A stretch of DNA of 59,503 nt, taken from positions 1 to 59,503 of the forward strand of contig QOCQ01000028.1 of assembly GCA_003574685.1 (NCBI GenBank), in the 5' to 3' direction. Positions 37,499-45,258 of the stretch are shown here, one piece after another; the first letter of the stretch is position 1; every line of letters starts with the position of its first letter. The position numbers and the translations under genes were made by a program. This DNA comes from Rhodospirillaceae bacterium SYSU D60007. Lineage in GTDB: Bacteria; Pseudomonadota; Alphaproteobacteria; Reyranellales; Reyranellaceae. The notes beneath the pieces are model-generated. The model saw nothing but the letters and a program-made list of their open reading frames with translations. It was not told where the DNA came from and ran no database searches.

Positions 37499-38440
37499 GT
37501 GCCGGACGCGCTGCTGGCGCCCGACCTGTCGGGCTACAATGTCTTCGATCCGAGCGATCCCTTCGAGGACTATGTCGGCCCTATCTATTATCGCCGGCTG
37601 GATCACGGCGTTCACTGCCTGATGCCGACCGAGGCACGCCACGCCAATGGCGGCAGCGCACTGCATGGCGGCGTGCTGTTGACCTTCGCCGACTATGCCC
37701 TCTGCGCAGCGGCGGGTTACGCGGCCTCCGGCGGCCAGATGCCCGGCAGCTTCGCCATGACGCTCAGCCTCACGGTGCAGTTTCTGGCAGGCGGCAAGAT
37801 CGGGGCTCCGATCGAATCGATGGGCGAAGCCAGCCAGGTCACCGGGCGATTAGCCTTCGTACGGGGTTCGGTGACACAACACGGCCGGCGGCTGGTGACC
37901 TATAGCGGCGTCTGCCGGCATGTCGCGCGCGACAAGGCCATGGGCCGGCGCAGCGACAACGGACTTGTGGCCGTGCCCGGCGGCACGCGTCCTCCCGGTC
38001 CGCCCGAAAACGTGCCGGTGCCGCAAGGCTATGTCCCGGTGTTGCGGCCCAGCCCCTTCACCACGGCACTGGGCCCGGTGTTCTATTGTCAGGAAGGCGA
38101 ACAGGTGCACGTAGTGCAGCCGACCTTCCCCTACATGCTCAACTCCGGCGCGTCCTTCCACGGCGGCATGCTCATGACCTTCGCCGACAATGCGCTCTGC
38201 ACCAGCATTGCGGCCAACACCGGCAAGGCGCCTTGGACCGCCACCTTCTCGGCCGAGTTCCTCGCCGGCAGCAACATTGGTGCGCCGCTGGAATCGGCCG
38301 TCGATCTTGCGCGGGTTTCGCGTTCCCTGGCTTTCACGACCGGCGTCGTGACGCAGGCCGGCAAGAAGCTGTTGAGCTACAGCGCCACGGTCGCCCTAAA
38401 GGACTGGGACGGCGCGCGTCCGCCGGGCTCGGCCGCATGA
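37499..38440 (+). CDS. Double-hotdog PaaI-like thioesterase
   Basis: A 313-residue protein made of two tandem hotdog domains, roughly 1-155 and 175-313. Each has the PaaI-like core motif: ALHGGVLLTFADYALC in the first and SFHGGMLMTFADNALC in the second, followed by matching strands (FLAGGKIGAPIES; FLAGSNIGAPLES). This is a genuine internal duplication. Such proteins usually hydrolyse acyl-CoA thioesters. The GTG at 37499 has GAGGG seven bases upstream; an in-frame ATG at 37475 lacks a ribosome site. It overlaps the next hotdog gene at ATGA. Confidence 0.85.
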   Translation: MPDALLAPDLSGYNVFDPSDPFEDYVGPIYYRRLDHGVHCLMPTEARHANGGSALHGGVLLTFADYALCAAAGYAASGGQMPGSFAMTLSLTVQFLAGGKIGAPIESMGEASQVTGRLAFVRGSVTQHGRRLVTYSGVCRHVARDKAMGRRSDNGLVAVPGGTRPPGPPENVPVPQGYVPVLRPSPFTTALGPVFYCQEGEQVHVVQPTFPYMLNSGASFHGGMLMTFADNALCTSIAANTGKAPWTATFSAEFLAGSNIGAPLESAVDLARVSRSLAFTTGVVTQAGKKLLSYSATVALKDWDGARPPGSAA

Positions 38441-38902
38441 CCGCGCCTGTCGGGACTGCGGCAGAGATACCGCCACACTTCGAATTGCTGCGTGACGAAA
38501 GCGGCTTCGGCCGCCTTGTCGGCCCACTCTACATCCGCAAGCCGGGCGAGGGCCGCACCTTCGCCTGGGGCTTCCGCGCGGCGGACAAGCACCTCAACCC
38601 GGGTGGCGTCGTGCATGGCGGCATGCTGGTCACCTTCGCCGACCAGTGCTTCGGCGCACTCGCCTGGTTTGCCGCCGGCCGCAAGCCCTGCACGACCATC
38701 GATCTGTCGGCCAGTTTTCGTTTCACCCGGGATGCCGGGCGACTGGATCGAGTGCACCGGCAAGGTCAGCCGAACGACGCGGGACCTCGTCTTCGTGACT
38801 GGCCGCATCACCGCCGGCGAGCGTACGCTGGTCGACCTCAAGGGTATCTGGAAGCGACTGGACCGCTGGCTCAGCCCCGACGCCAGACCATCACGAAGCT
38901 GA
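38437..38902 (+). pseudogene. PaaI-like hotdog thioesterase with a frameshift
   Basis: A single hotdog domain, starting at the ATG that overlaps the previous stop. The first frame gives PPHFELLRDESGFGRLVGPLYIRK, VVHGGMLVTFADQCFGALAW and TTIDLSASFRFTR, then turns into nonsense. From about 38730 a different frame gives the expected continuation PGDWIECTGKVSRTTRDLVFVTGRITAGER...GIWKRL. Removing one G from the GGG at 38729-38731 restores a normal protein of about 155 residues. This is either a true frameshift or a base-calling error. Its 3' end overlaps the convergent methyltransferase gene by 32 bases. Confidence 0.72.
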
Positions 38903-39563
38903 CGGGCCAGTGCAGGAACTGACGCCATTTCGGCTTCGTCTCCAGCCAGCGTTCGTCGATCACGCATTCACGAAATTCGACAAGCGACAGCCCGCTGGCC
39001 TGTCCCGCGGCGTACTGCTCGCTGAACAGATGCACGTAGCTCCGGATGGTGACCGCTTCACCGTCGTCGCGATGAAAGTGCGTTGGCAGACCGCTCATCA
39101 GGAAGAAGGGATGATAGCCGACGAGCACGAAATGGCCTCCCCTCACCAGAAGGCGCGCCGCTTCGCGATAGACCGGGGCAAGCTCGGCCAGGTGCTCGTC
39201 CGCCAGCCCCATCGTGCACAGATCGCAGGATGCTCCGGCGAACGGCGTCCCGGCGACGTCACCAATCTGCAGGGACCGGTACACGCCCTTCTCCGCGGCA
39301 CGCGCCAGCATCTGGACAGTGAGGTCGATTCCGTCGATCAGCCGGACGCCCTTCATCGCCAGCCAGGCACCGGTGCGACCGGTACCACAGGCAAGATCGA
39401 TGGCTTGCCGAATGTCGGCCCAGCCGATCGACACGAGCGACTCCAGCAGCGGCCGATCGAGGCCGGCGGCAACGGTCTCCTCGTAGCTCACCGCCCATTC
39501 GCCATATCCCGCCGCCGCATCGACGACCGGATACCGTCGCTTGTCAAACAGCGCTGCATCCAT
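38871..39563 (-). CDS. SAM-dependent methyltransferase
   Basis: A 230-residue class I methyltransferase. The SAM-binding motif is AIDLACGTGRTGAWLAMKG (residues about 53-71), with acidic motif II in LIDGIDLTVQML and motif III in LLVRGGHFVLVGYHPF. The C-terminal part (HFHRDDGEAVTIRSYVHLFSEQY) is the substrate region, and the acceptor is not recognisable. The ATG at 39563 lies 14 bases after the TPR gene stop codon on the same strand, so the two are likely co-transcribed. The open frame continues upstream inside the TPR gene and is ignored. Confidence 0.85.
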   Translation of the reverse strand: MDAALFDKRRYPVVDAAAGYGEWAVSYEETVAAGLDRPLLESLVSIGWADIRQAIDLACGTGRTGAWLAMKGVRLIDGIDLTVQMLARAAEKGVYRSLQIGDVAGTPFAGASCDLCTMGLADEHLAELAPVYREAARLLVRGGHFVLVGYHPFFLMSGLPTHFHRDDGEAVTIRSYVHLFSEQYAAGQASGLSLVEFRECVIDERWLETKPKWRQFLHWPVSFVMVWRRG

Positions 39564-39577
39564 TGCGCAATTCCGAA

Positions 39578-40126
39578 TCAGGTCTTCTGCCGCGCGAGCT
39601 TGCGCTTCAGCTCCTCGATATGGGCGCGCAGGCCTTCGGCATGCGGGTTGTGCTTGATGCACTCCTCGTAGGCGCGGATCGCCGGCTCGTACTGCCCGCG
39701 CTCCTCGAAGATCATGCCCAGGCCCGACCATGCACCGAAGTGGCGCGGCTCCAGTGCCACTGTCTTCTGGATGTCCGCCACCGACGCGTCGTGGTCGCCA
39801 CGCATCCAGTGCACGGTCGCACGCTTGTTCCAGGCTTCGGCGAAATCGGGGGCCTTCTCGATCAGCGCGGTGAACGTCGCGACCGCGCCATCGAGATCGC
39901 GCGACTGCATCTGCGCAAGGCCGCGCGCCATGAGCTGGTCGAGCGCCGGATCGCCCGAGGCGGTCCAGGTTTCCCAGATCGCCTGGACCAGCAGGCGCGC
40001 CTGCAGGGGGTCGCTCACCGTCTTCAGCCGGGCGAACAGGCCGTCGAGGGCAGGATCCTTCTGGGTGGCCATGGCAGGCACCGCGAGGCTGGCGGCAAGA
40101 ACAAGCGTGAGAGCGAAGCGGCGCAT
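39578..40126 (-). CDS. Exported tetratricopeptide-repeat protein
   Basis: A 182-residue protein with a signal peptide (MRRFALTLVLAASLAVPAMA, cleavage near residue 20) followed by three or so TPR-like helical pairs. These are QMQSRDLDGAVATFTALIEKAPDFAEAWNKRATV, WMRGDHDASVADIQKTVALEPRHFGAWSGLG and ERGQYEPAIRAYEECIKHNP. TPRs bind protein partners; this one acts in the periplasm. The partner is not known. Confidence 0.85.
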   Translation of the reverse strand: MRRFALTLVLAASLAVPAMATQKDPALDGLFARLKTVSDPLQARLLVQAIWETWTASGDPALDQLMARGLAQMQSRDLDGAVATFTALIEKAPDFAEAWNKRATVHWMRGDHDASVADIQKTVALEPRHFGAWSGLGMIFEERGQYEPAIRAYEECIKHNPHAEGLRAHIEELKRKLARQKT

Positions 40127-40276
40127 CGATCTCTCCGGTCGTCAAGGCGACACCGGAGTATAACGCAGGCTAAAGGGGTGAGCGGGTGGGTTTATGCTCG
40201 CTGTGCCCAAGGTCGCCTTCGGCAGCGGCGGCGCATGAGCGCCGCCATCCGGCGTTTAAATATAGGCTTGAGGTTT

Positions 40277-40290
40277 GATAGCAAACTATC
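40277..40290. promoter_or_regulatory. Palindrome upstream of fitAB-like genes (possible operator)
   Basis: GATAG-CAAA-CTATC is an inverted repeat in the AT-rich stretch that precedes the antitoxin gene, 42 bases before its start. TTTGATA also occurs twice nearby (40274 and 40294). FitA-type antitoxins bind such sites to repress their own operon. The local AT-richness contrasts with the surrounding DNA. Confidence 0.42.
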
Positions 40291-40331
40291 TAATTTGATA
40301 TTATTGCGATCATTCATCGGAAAATGCAATC

Positions 40332-40586
40332 ATGCCCGCCGTCACGATCAGGAACCTGTCCGAGGCCACGCACCGCGCCCTCAAAGTGCGGGCGGCCCAG
40401 CGCGGCCGGAGCACCGAAGCCGAAATGCGCGAAATCCTGGAGTCCGCCGTGCGTCCCGACACCCGGCTGCGTATTGGCACCGCTCTCGCCGAGCGCAGCC
40501 GTCGTCTTGGCCTGACCAATGAAGACGTCGATGCGCTCGAACAGACTCGCGACAGGACGCCCGCGAAGCCAATGAGCTTCGCATGA
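40332..40586 (+). CDS. FitA-like ribbon-helix-helix antitoxin
   Basis: An 84-residue protein with an N-terminal ribbon-helix-helix DNA-binding domain: PAVTIRNLSEATHRALKVRAAQRGRSTEAEMREILESA. The C-terminal tail (about 55-84) is flexible and charged, as expected for the toxin-neutralising part. It overlaps the toxin gene at ATGA, the usual antitoxin-first order. It should repress the operon through the upstream palindrome and inhibit the PIN-domain toxin. Confidence 0.88.
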   Translation: MPAVTIRNLSEATHRALKVRAAQRGRSTEAEMREILESAVRPDTRLRIGTALAERSRRLGLTNEDVDALEQTRDRTPAKPMSFA

Positions 40587-41005
40587 TCCTCCTTGATACC
40601 AATGTCGTCTCGGAGGCCATGAAACCTTCGCCGGACGTGATCGTGCAGGCGTGGCTCGACGAGCAGGCGGCCGAAACCCTCTACCTCTCCAGCGTAACGA
40701 TAGCCGAACTGATGTTCGGGATCGGCGCGCTCCCGGACGGCAAGCGCAAGGCCAGGCTTTCCGACGCGCTGGACGGCGTGATGGAGCTGTTCGAAGGGCG
40801 CGTTCTGCCTTTTGACGTGGACGCAGCACGTCGCTACGCCGAGCTCGCTGTCAAAGCGCGCGCGGCGGGAAAGGGCTTTCCTGCTCCTGACGGTTACATC
40901 GCCGCGATCGCCGCTTCGCAAGGCTTTGCCGTTGCGACACGCGACGGGAGCGCGTTTCTCGCCACCGGCCTCGAGGTCATCGATCCATGGGTCATGGAAC
41001 GCTGA
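40583..41005 (+). CDS. FitB/VapC-like PIN-domain toxin
   Basis: A 140-residue PIN-domain ribonuclease. Acidic active-site residues are all in place: Asp5 in LLDTNVVSE, Glu in TIAELMFGI, Asp in PAPDGYIAAIAA and the Asp/Asn-type motif ATRDGSAF. The protein length and order fit FitB. Such toxins cleave RNA (tRNA or rRNA) when free of antitoxin. The target is not known. Both genes are intact and may stabilise the nearby region. Confidence 0.88.
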   Translation: MILLDTNVVSEAMKPSPDVIVQAWLDEQAAETLYLSSVTIAELMFGIGALPDGKRKARLSDALDGVMELFEGRVLPFDVDAARRYAELAVKARAAGKGFPAPDGYIAAIAASQGFAVATRDGSAFLATGLEVIDPWVMER

Positions 41006-41014
41006 TAATCCGGG

Positions 41015-42400
41015 CTAGCCACGGAGAAGATGCCAGCCAAGGCCGGCAGCGGCACCGCCCGCCAGCACGATAAACAGACCTGCGTTGAACCGCAGCATGG
41101 CCAGCAGCGCCACTATCGCAACCACCGCGAAGAACGGATCGAACGTCGACCAGACCGGCACATCCAGCGACAGCGGCCCGAGGGTGAACGCCTCGACGCG
41201 CGCAAACAGCGTGCGGGCGGCGAACCACAGGGCAAGATTGAGGATGACGCCCACCACGGCGGCGGTGATCGCCGACAAGGCGCCGTCGAGCAGCCGGATG
41301 CCGCGCAAGGCTTCGATCCAGGGACCGCCAAGAAAAATCCAGAGGAAGCACGGCGCAAACGTGACCCACACGACCAGCGTTGCCCCCAGGGCACCGGCAA
41401 CGAACGGATCGAGCCCGCCCGGCTGCCCGTAGGCGGCGAGGAAGCCGACATACTCCAGCACGAGGATCAGCGGACCCGGCGTGGTCTCGGCCAGCGCCAA
41501 CCCGTCGAGCATCTGGCCCGGCGAGATCCAGCCATAAGTTTCGACCGCCGCCTGCGCGACATAGGCCAGCACCGCGTAGGCACCGCCGAAGGACAGCACC
41601 GCCATCTTGCTGAAATAGAGGGCGCTCTGGGTGAACACGTTCGACGGACCGGCCAGCACCAGCAGTGCGACCACCGGCGCCGCCCACAGCCCGCCCCATA
41701 GGGCAAGGGTCGCTACCGCCCGTGCCGGCGATGGCCGCAGATGCTCCGGCGTCTCCTCACCGATCACGGTGCCATTGCCGGTATCCGCGTGTGTCACCGG
41801 CTTGAAGGCGGATGGCATCAGCCAGCTCCCCGCCAGGCCGATGACGGCCGCGCCCAGCACGATCAGCGGGAAAGGCACGTTGAAGGCATAGATGCCGAGA
41901 AAGGCCAGCGCCGCGATGAGCCACATCACCGGCGTTCCGAGCGCCCGCTTGCCGAGACGCTGCACGGCCTGAACGACGATCGCCAGCACCACCGGCTTGA
42001 GGCCGTAGAACAACGCCGCTACCAGCGGCACGCTGTACCAGCCGGCGTAGAGGATCGACAGCCCAAGGATCGCGAAGAAGCCCGGCAGCACGAACAGCGT
42101 GCCCGCGACCAGCCCGCCGCGGACCTTGTGCAGCAGCCAGCCGACATAGGTCGCAAGCTGTTGCGCTTCCGGGCCGGGCAGCAGCATGCAGTAGTTGAGC
42201 GCATGCAGGAACCGCCGCTCGCCGATCCATCGCTTCTCGTCCACCAGAATGCGGTGCATCAGCGCGATCTGCCCCGCCGGCCCGCCGAAGCTCAGCAGAC
42301 CGATGCGCAGCCAGACCCGAAACGCCTCGCCGAAAGTGGGATGCGCGGGCGCTTCGGATTCAGCCGCATCTTGCGCCGCCGTTGGCGCCGCGACGCTCAT
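41015..42400 (-). CDS. chrA: Chromate transporter ChrA
   Basis: A 461-residue membrane protein of the CHR family, made of two homologous halves of about six helices each. The halves carry the matching motifs LRIGLLSFGGPAGQIALMH and YFSKMAVLSFGGAYAVLAYV, plus LPGPEAQQLATYVGW and TTPGPLILVLEYVGF. ChrA exports chromate and confers resistance. It overlaps the stop of chrB (ATGA-type), so the two are co-translated. It converges on the toxin gene. Confidence 0.95.
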   Translation of the reverse strand: MSVAAPTAAQDAAESEAPAHPTFGEAFRVWLRIGLLSFGGPAGQIALMHRILVDEKRWIGERRFLHALNYCMLLPGPEAQQLATYVGWLLHKVRGGLVAGTLFVLPGFFAILGLSILYAGWYSVPLVAALFYGLKPVVLAIVVQAVQRLGKRALGTPVMWLIAALAFLGIYAFNVPFPLIVLGAAVIGLAGSWLMPSAFKPVTHADTGNGTVIGEETPEHLRPSPARAVATLALWGGLWAAPVVALLVLAGPSNVFTQSALYFSKMAVLSFGGAYAVLAYVAQAAVETYGWISPGQMLDGLALAETTPGPLILVLEYVGFLAAYGQPGGLDPFVAGALGATLVVWVTFAPCFLWIFLGGPWIEALRGIRLLDGALSAITAAVVGVILNLALWFAARTLFARVEAFTLGPLSLDVPVWSTFDPFFAVVAIVALLAMLRFNAGLFIVLAGGAAAGLGWHLLRG

Positions 42401-43374
42401 TGCCTCTTCCCTTTCTTCACGCCGGCCGCGAAGGCGTCATAGAGACCATCAAGGATGTCAGCCCCGCGCGCCAGCCGCGCATCGTCGTCGAGAGAGCCGG
42501 TTGCAAGCGCGCCCATCAACGTGGCCACGCCCGCGGTTTCGGGACGGCCATAGCGATCATCCTTGAGGTCAATGTCGTGCACGATCTCGGCAATGGCGGC
42601 CAGCGCCGCGTCGTCCAGCCCGGCACGGTGCAGGAGCGTCTCGAAGGTACAGCGGTCGCCCTCATGGGTGAACTCGCCCTCGAACATATCGAAGCGCAGC
42701 TCCCCTGCTTCGGGCTTGTAACCGCGCCCGTCGACGAACCTGAAGCGGGCCTGCGGATCGATGAAACGCCGGATCAGCCAGGCGCTGGCAATGCGGTCGA
42801 CCGCCACATTGCGGCGCGTCACCCAGGTCCGGTTGCGCCAAATACCCGCTTCCGTGGTGCCAGTCATGGTTGCCTCCGCGTGGTCGCCGCCCGTCAGACG
42901 GCACTCGAGGTCCGCGATCAGGGCAGCGGCTGTTTGCCGCCCGGCAGCGCCGAAGAAGTCGATGGCAGCAATTTTGTCCGCCCGCCTGCCCAGCCGTTCG
43001 GTGCGCGTGCGGGCCTCGTCGGTACTCAGCTCGCGCCAGGCCTTGGCAAGCTGGCGGGCCTCGGTGGCAATTTCGTTCCAATCCGCCTCGCGCGCGACGT
43101 CGAACAATCCGATCACCTCGGCATCCCCCAGCCCGCTGAGGAAGCGCGCATCGAGAATCGTGGCCTCGCCCCCACCGGCGACGATCTCCTGCGCCAGCCA
43201 CTGGAAATCCTCCAGCGCGGCCTCCGTCGCAGGCAGCGCATAGACCGAATTCTTGACAGCGACGGCACCCAGCGCCTGGAGCCGGCGCCAGATCTTGACG
43301 CGGAAATAGGCCGGCTGCGGTGGCAGCTGGTGCAGCAGCAGAAACCAGGTGCGGGTGTCGGCGGTCTCCGTCAC
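42397..43374 (-). CDS. chrB: Chromate resistance regulator ChrB
   Basis: A 325-residue ChrB protein: an N-terminal domain (about 1-165) with WFLLLHQLPPQPAYFRVKIWRRLQALGAVAVKNSVYALP, and a C-terminal domain (from about 175) with WVTRRNVAVDRIASAWLIRRFIDPQARFRFV and EGEFTHEGDRCTFETLL. ChrB acts as a chromate-responsive regulator and is required for full resistance. It overlaps chrA and is divergent from the SOD-rhodanese gene. Confidence 0.93.
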   Translation of the reverse strand: MTETADTRTWFLLLHQLPPQPAYFRVKIWRRLQALGAVAVKNSVYALPATEAALEDFQWLAQEIVAGGGEATILDARFLSGLGDAEVIGLFDVAREADWNEIATEARQLAKAWRELSTDEARTRTERLGRRADKIAAIDFFGAAGRQTAAALIADLECRLTGGDHAEATMTGTTEAGIWRNRTWVTRRNVAVDRIASAWLIRRFIDPQARFRFVDGRGYKPEAGELRFDMFEGEFTHEGDRCTFETLLHRAGLDDAALAAIAEIVHDIDLKDDRYGRPETAGVATLMGALATGSLDDDARLARGADILDGLYDAFAAGVKKGKRQ

Positions 43375-43386
43375 ATCTTTGTGTAT

Positions 43387-43441
43387 AACATATGTTTCAC
43401 GAAAAGCAACACTTGTATCAATTACCGGATAAGCATAGCAT
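43387..43441. promoter_or_regulatory. Divergent promoter region of the chr cluster with a 10-bp palindrome
   Basis: This AT-rich intergenic stretch contains the perfect palindrome AACATATGTT (43387-43396), placed over the spacer of a possible minus-strand promoter for chrB (TTGCTT, 16 bases, TATACA). On the plus strand TTGTAT (43413) and TAGCAT (43436), 17 bases apart, could drive the SOD-rhodanese gene. A ChrB-type repressor binding at the palindrome would be consistent with chromate control, but this is inferred from position only. Confidence 0.4.
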
Positions 43442-43465
43442 CAGGCCATCGCCAGGGAGAGATCA

Positions 43466-44437
43466 ATGAGCCGCCACGCCCGGCCCTTGCCCTTCAAGCC
43501 GTCGCGCCTGCGCAACCTTTCGCCGCGGCTGATTGCCAGCCACTACGAGAACAACTACGGCGGCGCGGTGCGGCGGCTGAACGCCATCCGCGCCCAACTG
43601 ACGTCGATGGACGCCGCATCGACGCCCGGCTTCGTCCTCAACGGGCTCAAGCGCGAAGAGCTTGTCGCGGCCAACTCCGCCGACCTGCACGAGCTCTATT
43701 TCGACGGGTTGGGCGGCGAGGGCGTGATCCCGGCCGGGATGGAAGCGGCACTGGCACGAGACTTCGGATCAGCCGAAGGCTGGCGCCGCGAGTTCGTCGC
43801 CATGGGCAAGGCGCTGGGTGGCGGCTCCGGCTGGGTGTTGCTGAGCCTGGGCCTGTCCGACGCCAGGCTGCGCAATGTCTGGGCCGCCGACCACACGCAC
43901 GCCGTGGCGCTCGGCATGCCCATCCTGGCGCTCGACATGTACGAGCACGCCTATCACCTCGACTTCGGTGCCAACGCGGGCGCCTATGTCGAGGCGTTCA
44001 TGGCCAACATCGCCTGGAACCGCGTTGCGCAGCGCCACGCGGCTGCGACGCCCCTGCTGGCGTCGACGGACACCGCCACACCGATGGAAATCGATGGCGT
44101 GCCGATCATTGACGTCGACGCCGCCCATGCGCTGCTGACCGATCCGACCGTCGCGGTCATCGACGCGCGCATGGACGATGACTATGCCATGCAGCACACG
44201 ACCTTGCCCGGCGCGCGTCATTTCGCACCCGAGCAGCTCGACGCGCTGGCGACTGCGGTGCCGAAGGGCGGCAAGGCACTGGTCTATTGCGCCTACGGCT
44301 TCGAGATCGGCCGCACCGCGGCACTGCGCCTGCGGCGCCAGGGGGTCGATGCCGTCGTGGTACGCGGCGGCATCGCCGCCTGGCGAGCCGACGGCTTTCC
44401 CACCGTGCCGGGACCACAGGAGGGAGGACCATCATGA
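43466..44437 (+). CDS. Superoxide dismutase (Fe/Mn type) - rhodanese fusion, ChrC-like
   Basis: A 323-residue fusion. The first domain (about 1-195) is of the Fe/Mn superoxide dismutase type found as ChrC in chromate operons. Metal-ligand candidates are His in LIASHYENNYGG, His in DLHELYF, and Asp and His in LDMYEHAYHLDFG; GGGSGWVLL and WAADHTHAV are also family marks. The second domain (about 205-323) is a rhodanese with active-site Cys275 in YCAYGFEIGR. The rhodanese half suggests sulfur transfer or thiol handling during chromate stress. It lacks a signal peptide. It overlaps the next ChrB-like gene at ATGA. Confidence 0.9.
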   Translation: MSRHARPLPFKPSRLRNLSPRLIASHYENNYGGAVRRLNAIRAQLTSMDAASTPGFVLNGLKREELVAANSADLHELYFDGLGGEGVIPAGMEAALARDFGSAEGWRREFVAMGKALGGGSGWVLLSLGLSDARLRNVWAADHTHAVALGMPILALDMYEHAYHLDFGANAGAYVEAFMANIAWNRVAQRHAAATPLLASTDTATPMEIDGVPIIDVDAAHALLTDPTVAVIDARMDDDYAMQHTTLPGARHFAPEQLDALATAVPKGGKALVYCAYGFEIGRTAALRLRRQGVDAVVVRGGIAAWRADGFPTVPGPQEGGPS

Positions 44438-44886
44438 AGTGGGTGACCCGCGAACGCCCGAAGATTGACCGGCTGGCCTGTCCATGGCTGATCGCGCGTT
44501 TCATCGACAAGGAACCGGAGTTCCTCTACGTGCCGCCGGCCGAGGTAGCCGCCACGGCGGAGCAATCGGGCGCGATCCCCTACGACGTGCCAGGTGTGAA
44601 GCTCAGCCATGTCGACGAGCTGTGCAGTTTCGACGCCTTTCTGAACATGTACAGGCTCGACGATCCGGCGCTGCGCCAGCTCGCCCTCATCGTGCGCGGC
44701 GCGGACACATCGCGCCTGGACCTGACGCCGCAATCGGCCGGCCTGTTCGCGATTTCGCTGGGACTGTCGTCCGTCTTCGCCGACGACCACGCCATGCTGC
44801 GCTGGGCCATGACCATGTACGATGCGCTCTACGCCTGGTGCCGCGACCTCCGGGGCGAGACGCACGCCTGGCCGCCGAAAATGTGA
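44434..44886 (+). CDS. ChrB C-terminal-domain chromate resistance protein
   Basis: A 150-residue protein equivalent to the C-terminal half of ChrB: WVTRERPKIDRLACPWLIARFIDKEPEFLYV and HVDELCSFDAFL resemble segments of the full-length ChrB encoded at 42397. Unlike that protein, it has no N-terminal domain and keeps two cysteines near the motif (RLACPWL; ELCSF). It begins in the stop codon of the SOD-rhodanese gene and is presumably co-translated. Its role, regulator or accessory protein, is not settled. Confidence 0.88.
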   Translation: MKWVTRERPKIDRLACPWLIARFIDKEPEFLYVPPAEVAATAEQSGAIPYDVPGVKLSHVDELCSFDAFLNMYRLDDPALRQLALIVRGADTSRLDLTPQSAGLFAISLGLSSVFADDHAMLRWAMTMYDALYAWCRDLRGETHAWPPKM

Positions 44887-44978
44887 CGTACACGATGCCA
44901 TGACGTCGCTGGCTTCAAATGTCACCACCACCGGGTCGCCCGCGGCCGGCCCGCCGCCTGCTACGGCGGCGGATCCAG

Positions 44979-45258
44979 CGCCACGACCTGTCTCTGCCTC
45001 GCGGCCGTCGGCTACGCATTCATCGGCATGAACACCCTGACCCAGGCCTTCCAGGCCATGGATCAGACCTTGTGGCCACTGCTTGCCGTCGCAAGCCGCG
45101 CCGCCGTCCTCGCCATCGGCGGGTGGGTCGTCGTCGCCTTCACGGACAGCGGCGTGACCGGCCTTGCGTTCGTGACGGCTCTGGGTCTGGCGCTTGCCGG
45201 CGGGACAATTGCGGCAGCCTTCCGGCTGCGTCTGCGCCGCAAGCTGGAGGCGTCGTGA
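44979..45258 (+). pseudogene. 3' remnant of a MATE-family efflux transporter gene
   Basis: The frame that ends at 45258 encodes CLAAVGYAFIGM, then TQAFQAMDQTLWPLL and two hydrophobic stretches (AVLAIGGWVVVAF; GLAFVTALGLALAGGTIAAAF) with a basic tail. This matches only the last helices of MATE exporters, where AVGYAFxG and QAFxGAG are typical. Upstream the frame is not MATE-like and soon reaches a stop, so the first nine or so helices are missing. The 76-residue open frame from the ATG at 45028 could still be translated. Confidence 0.58.
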
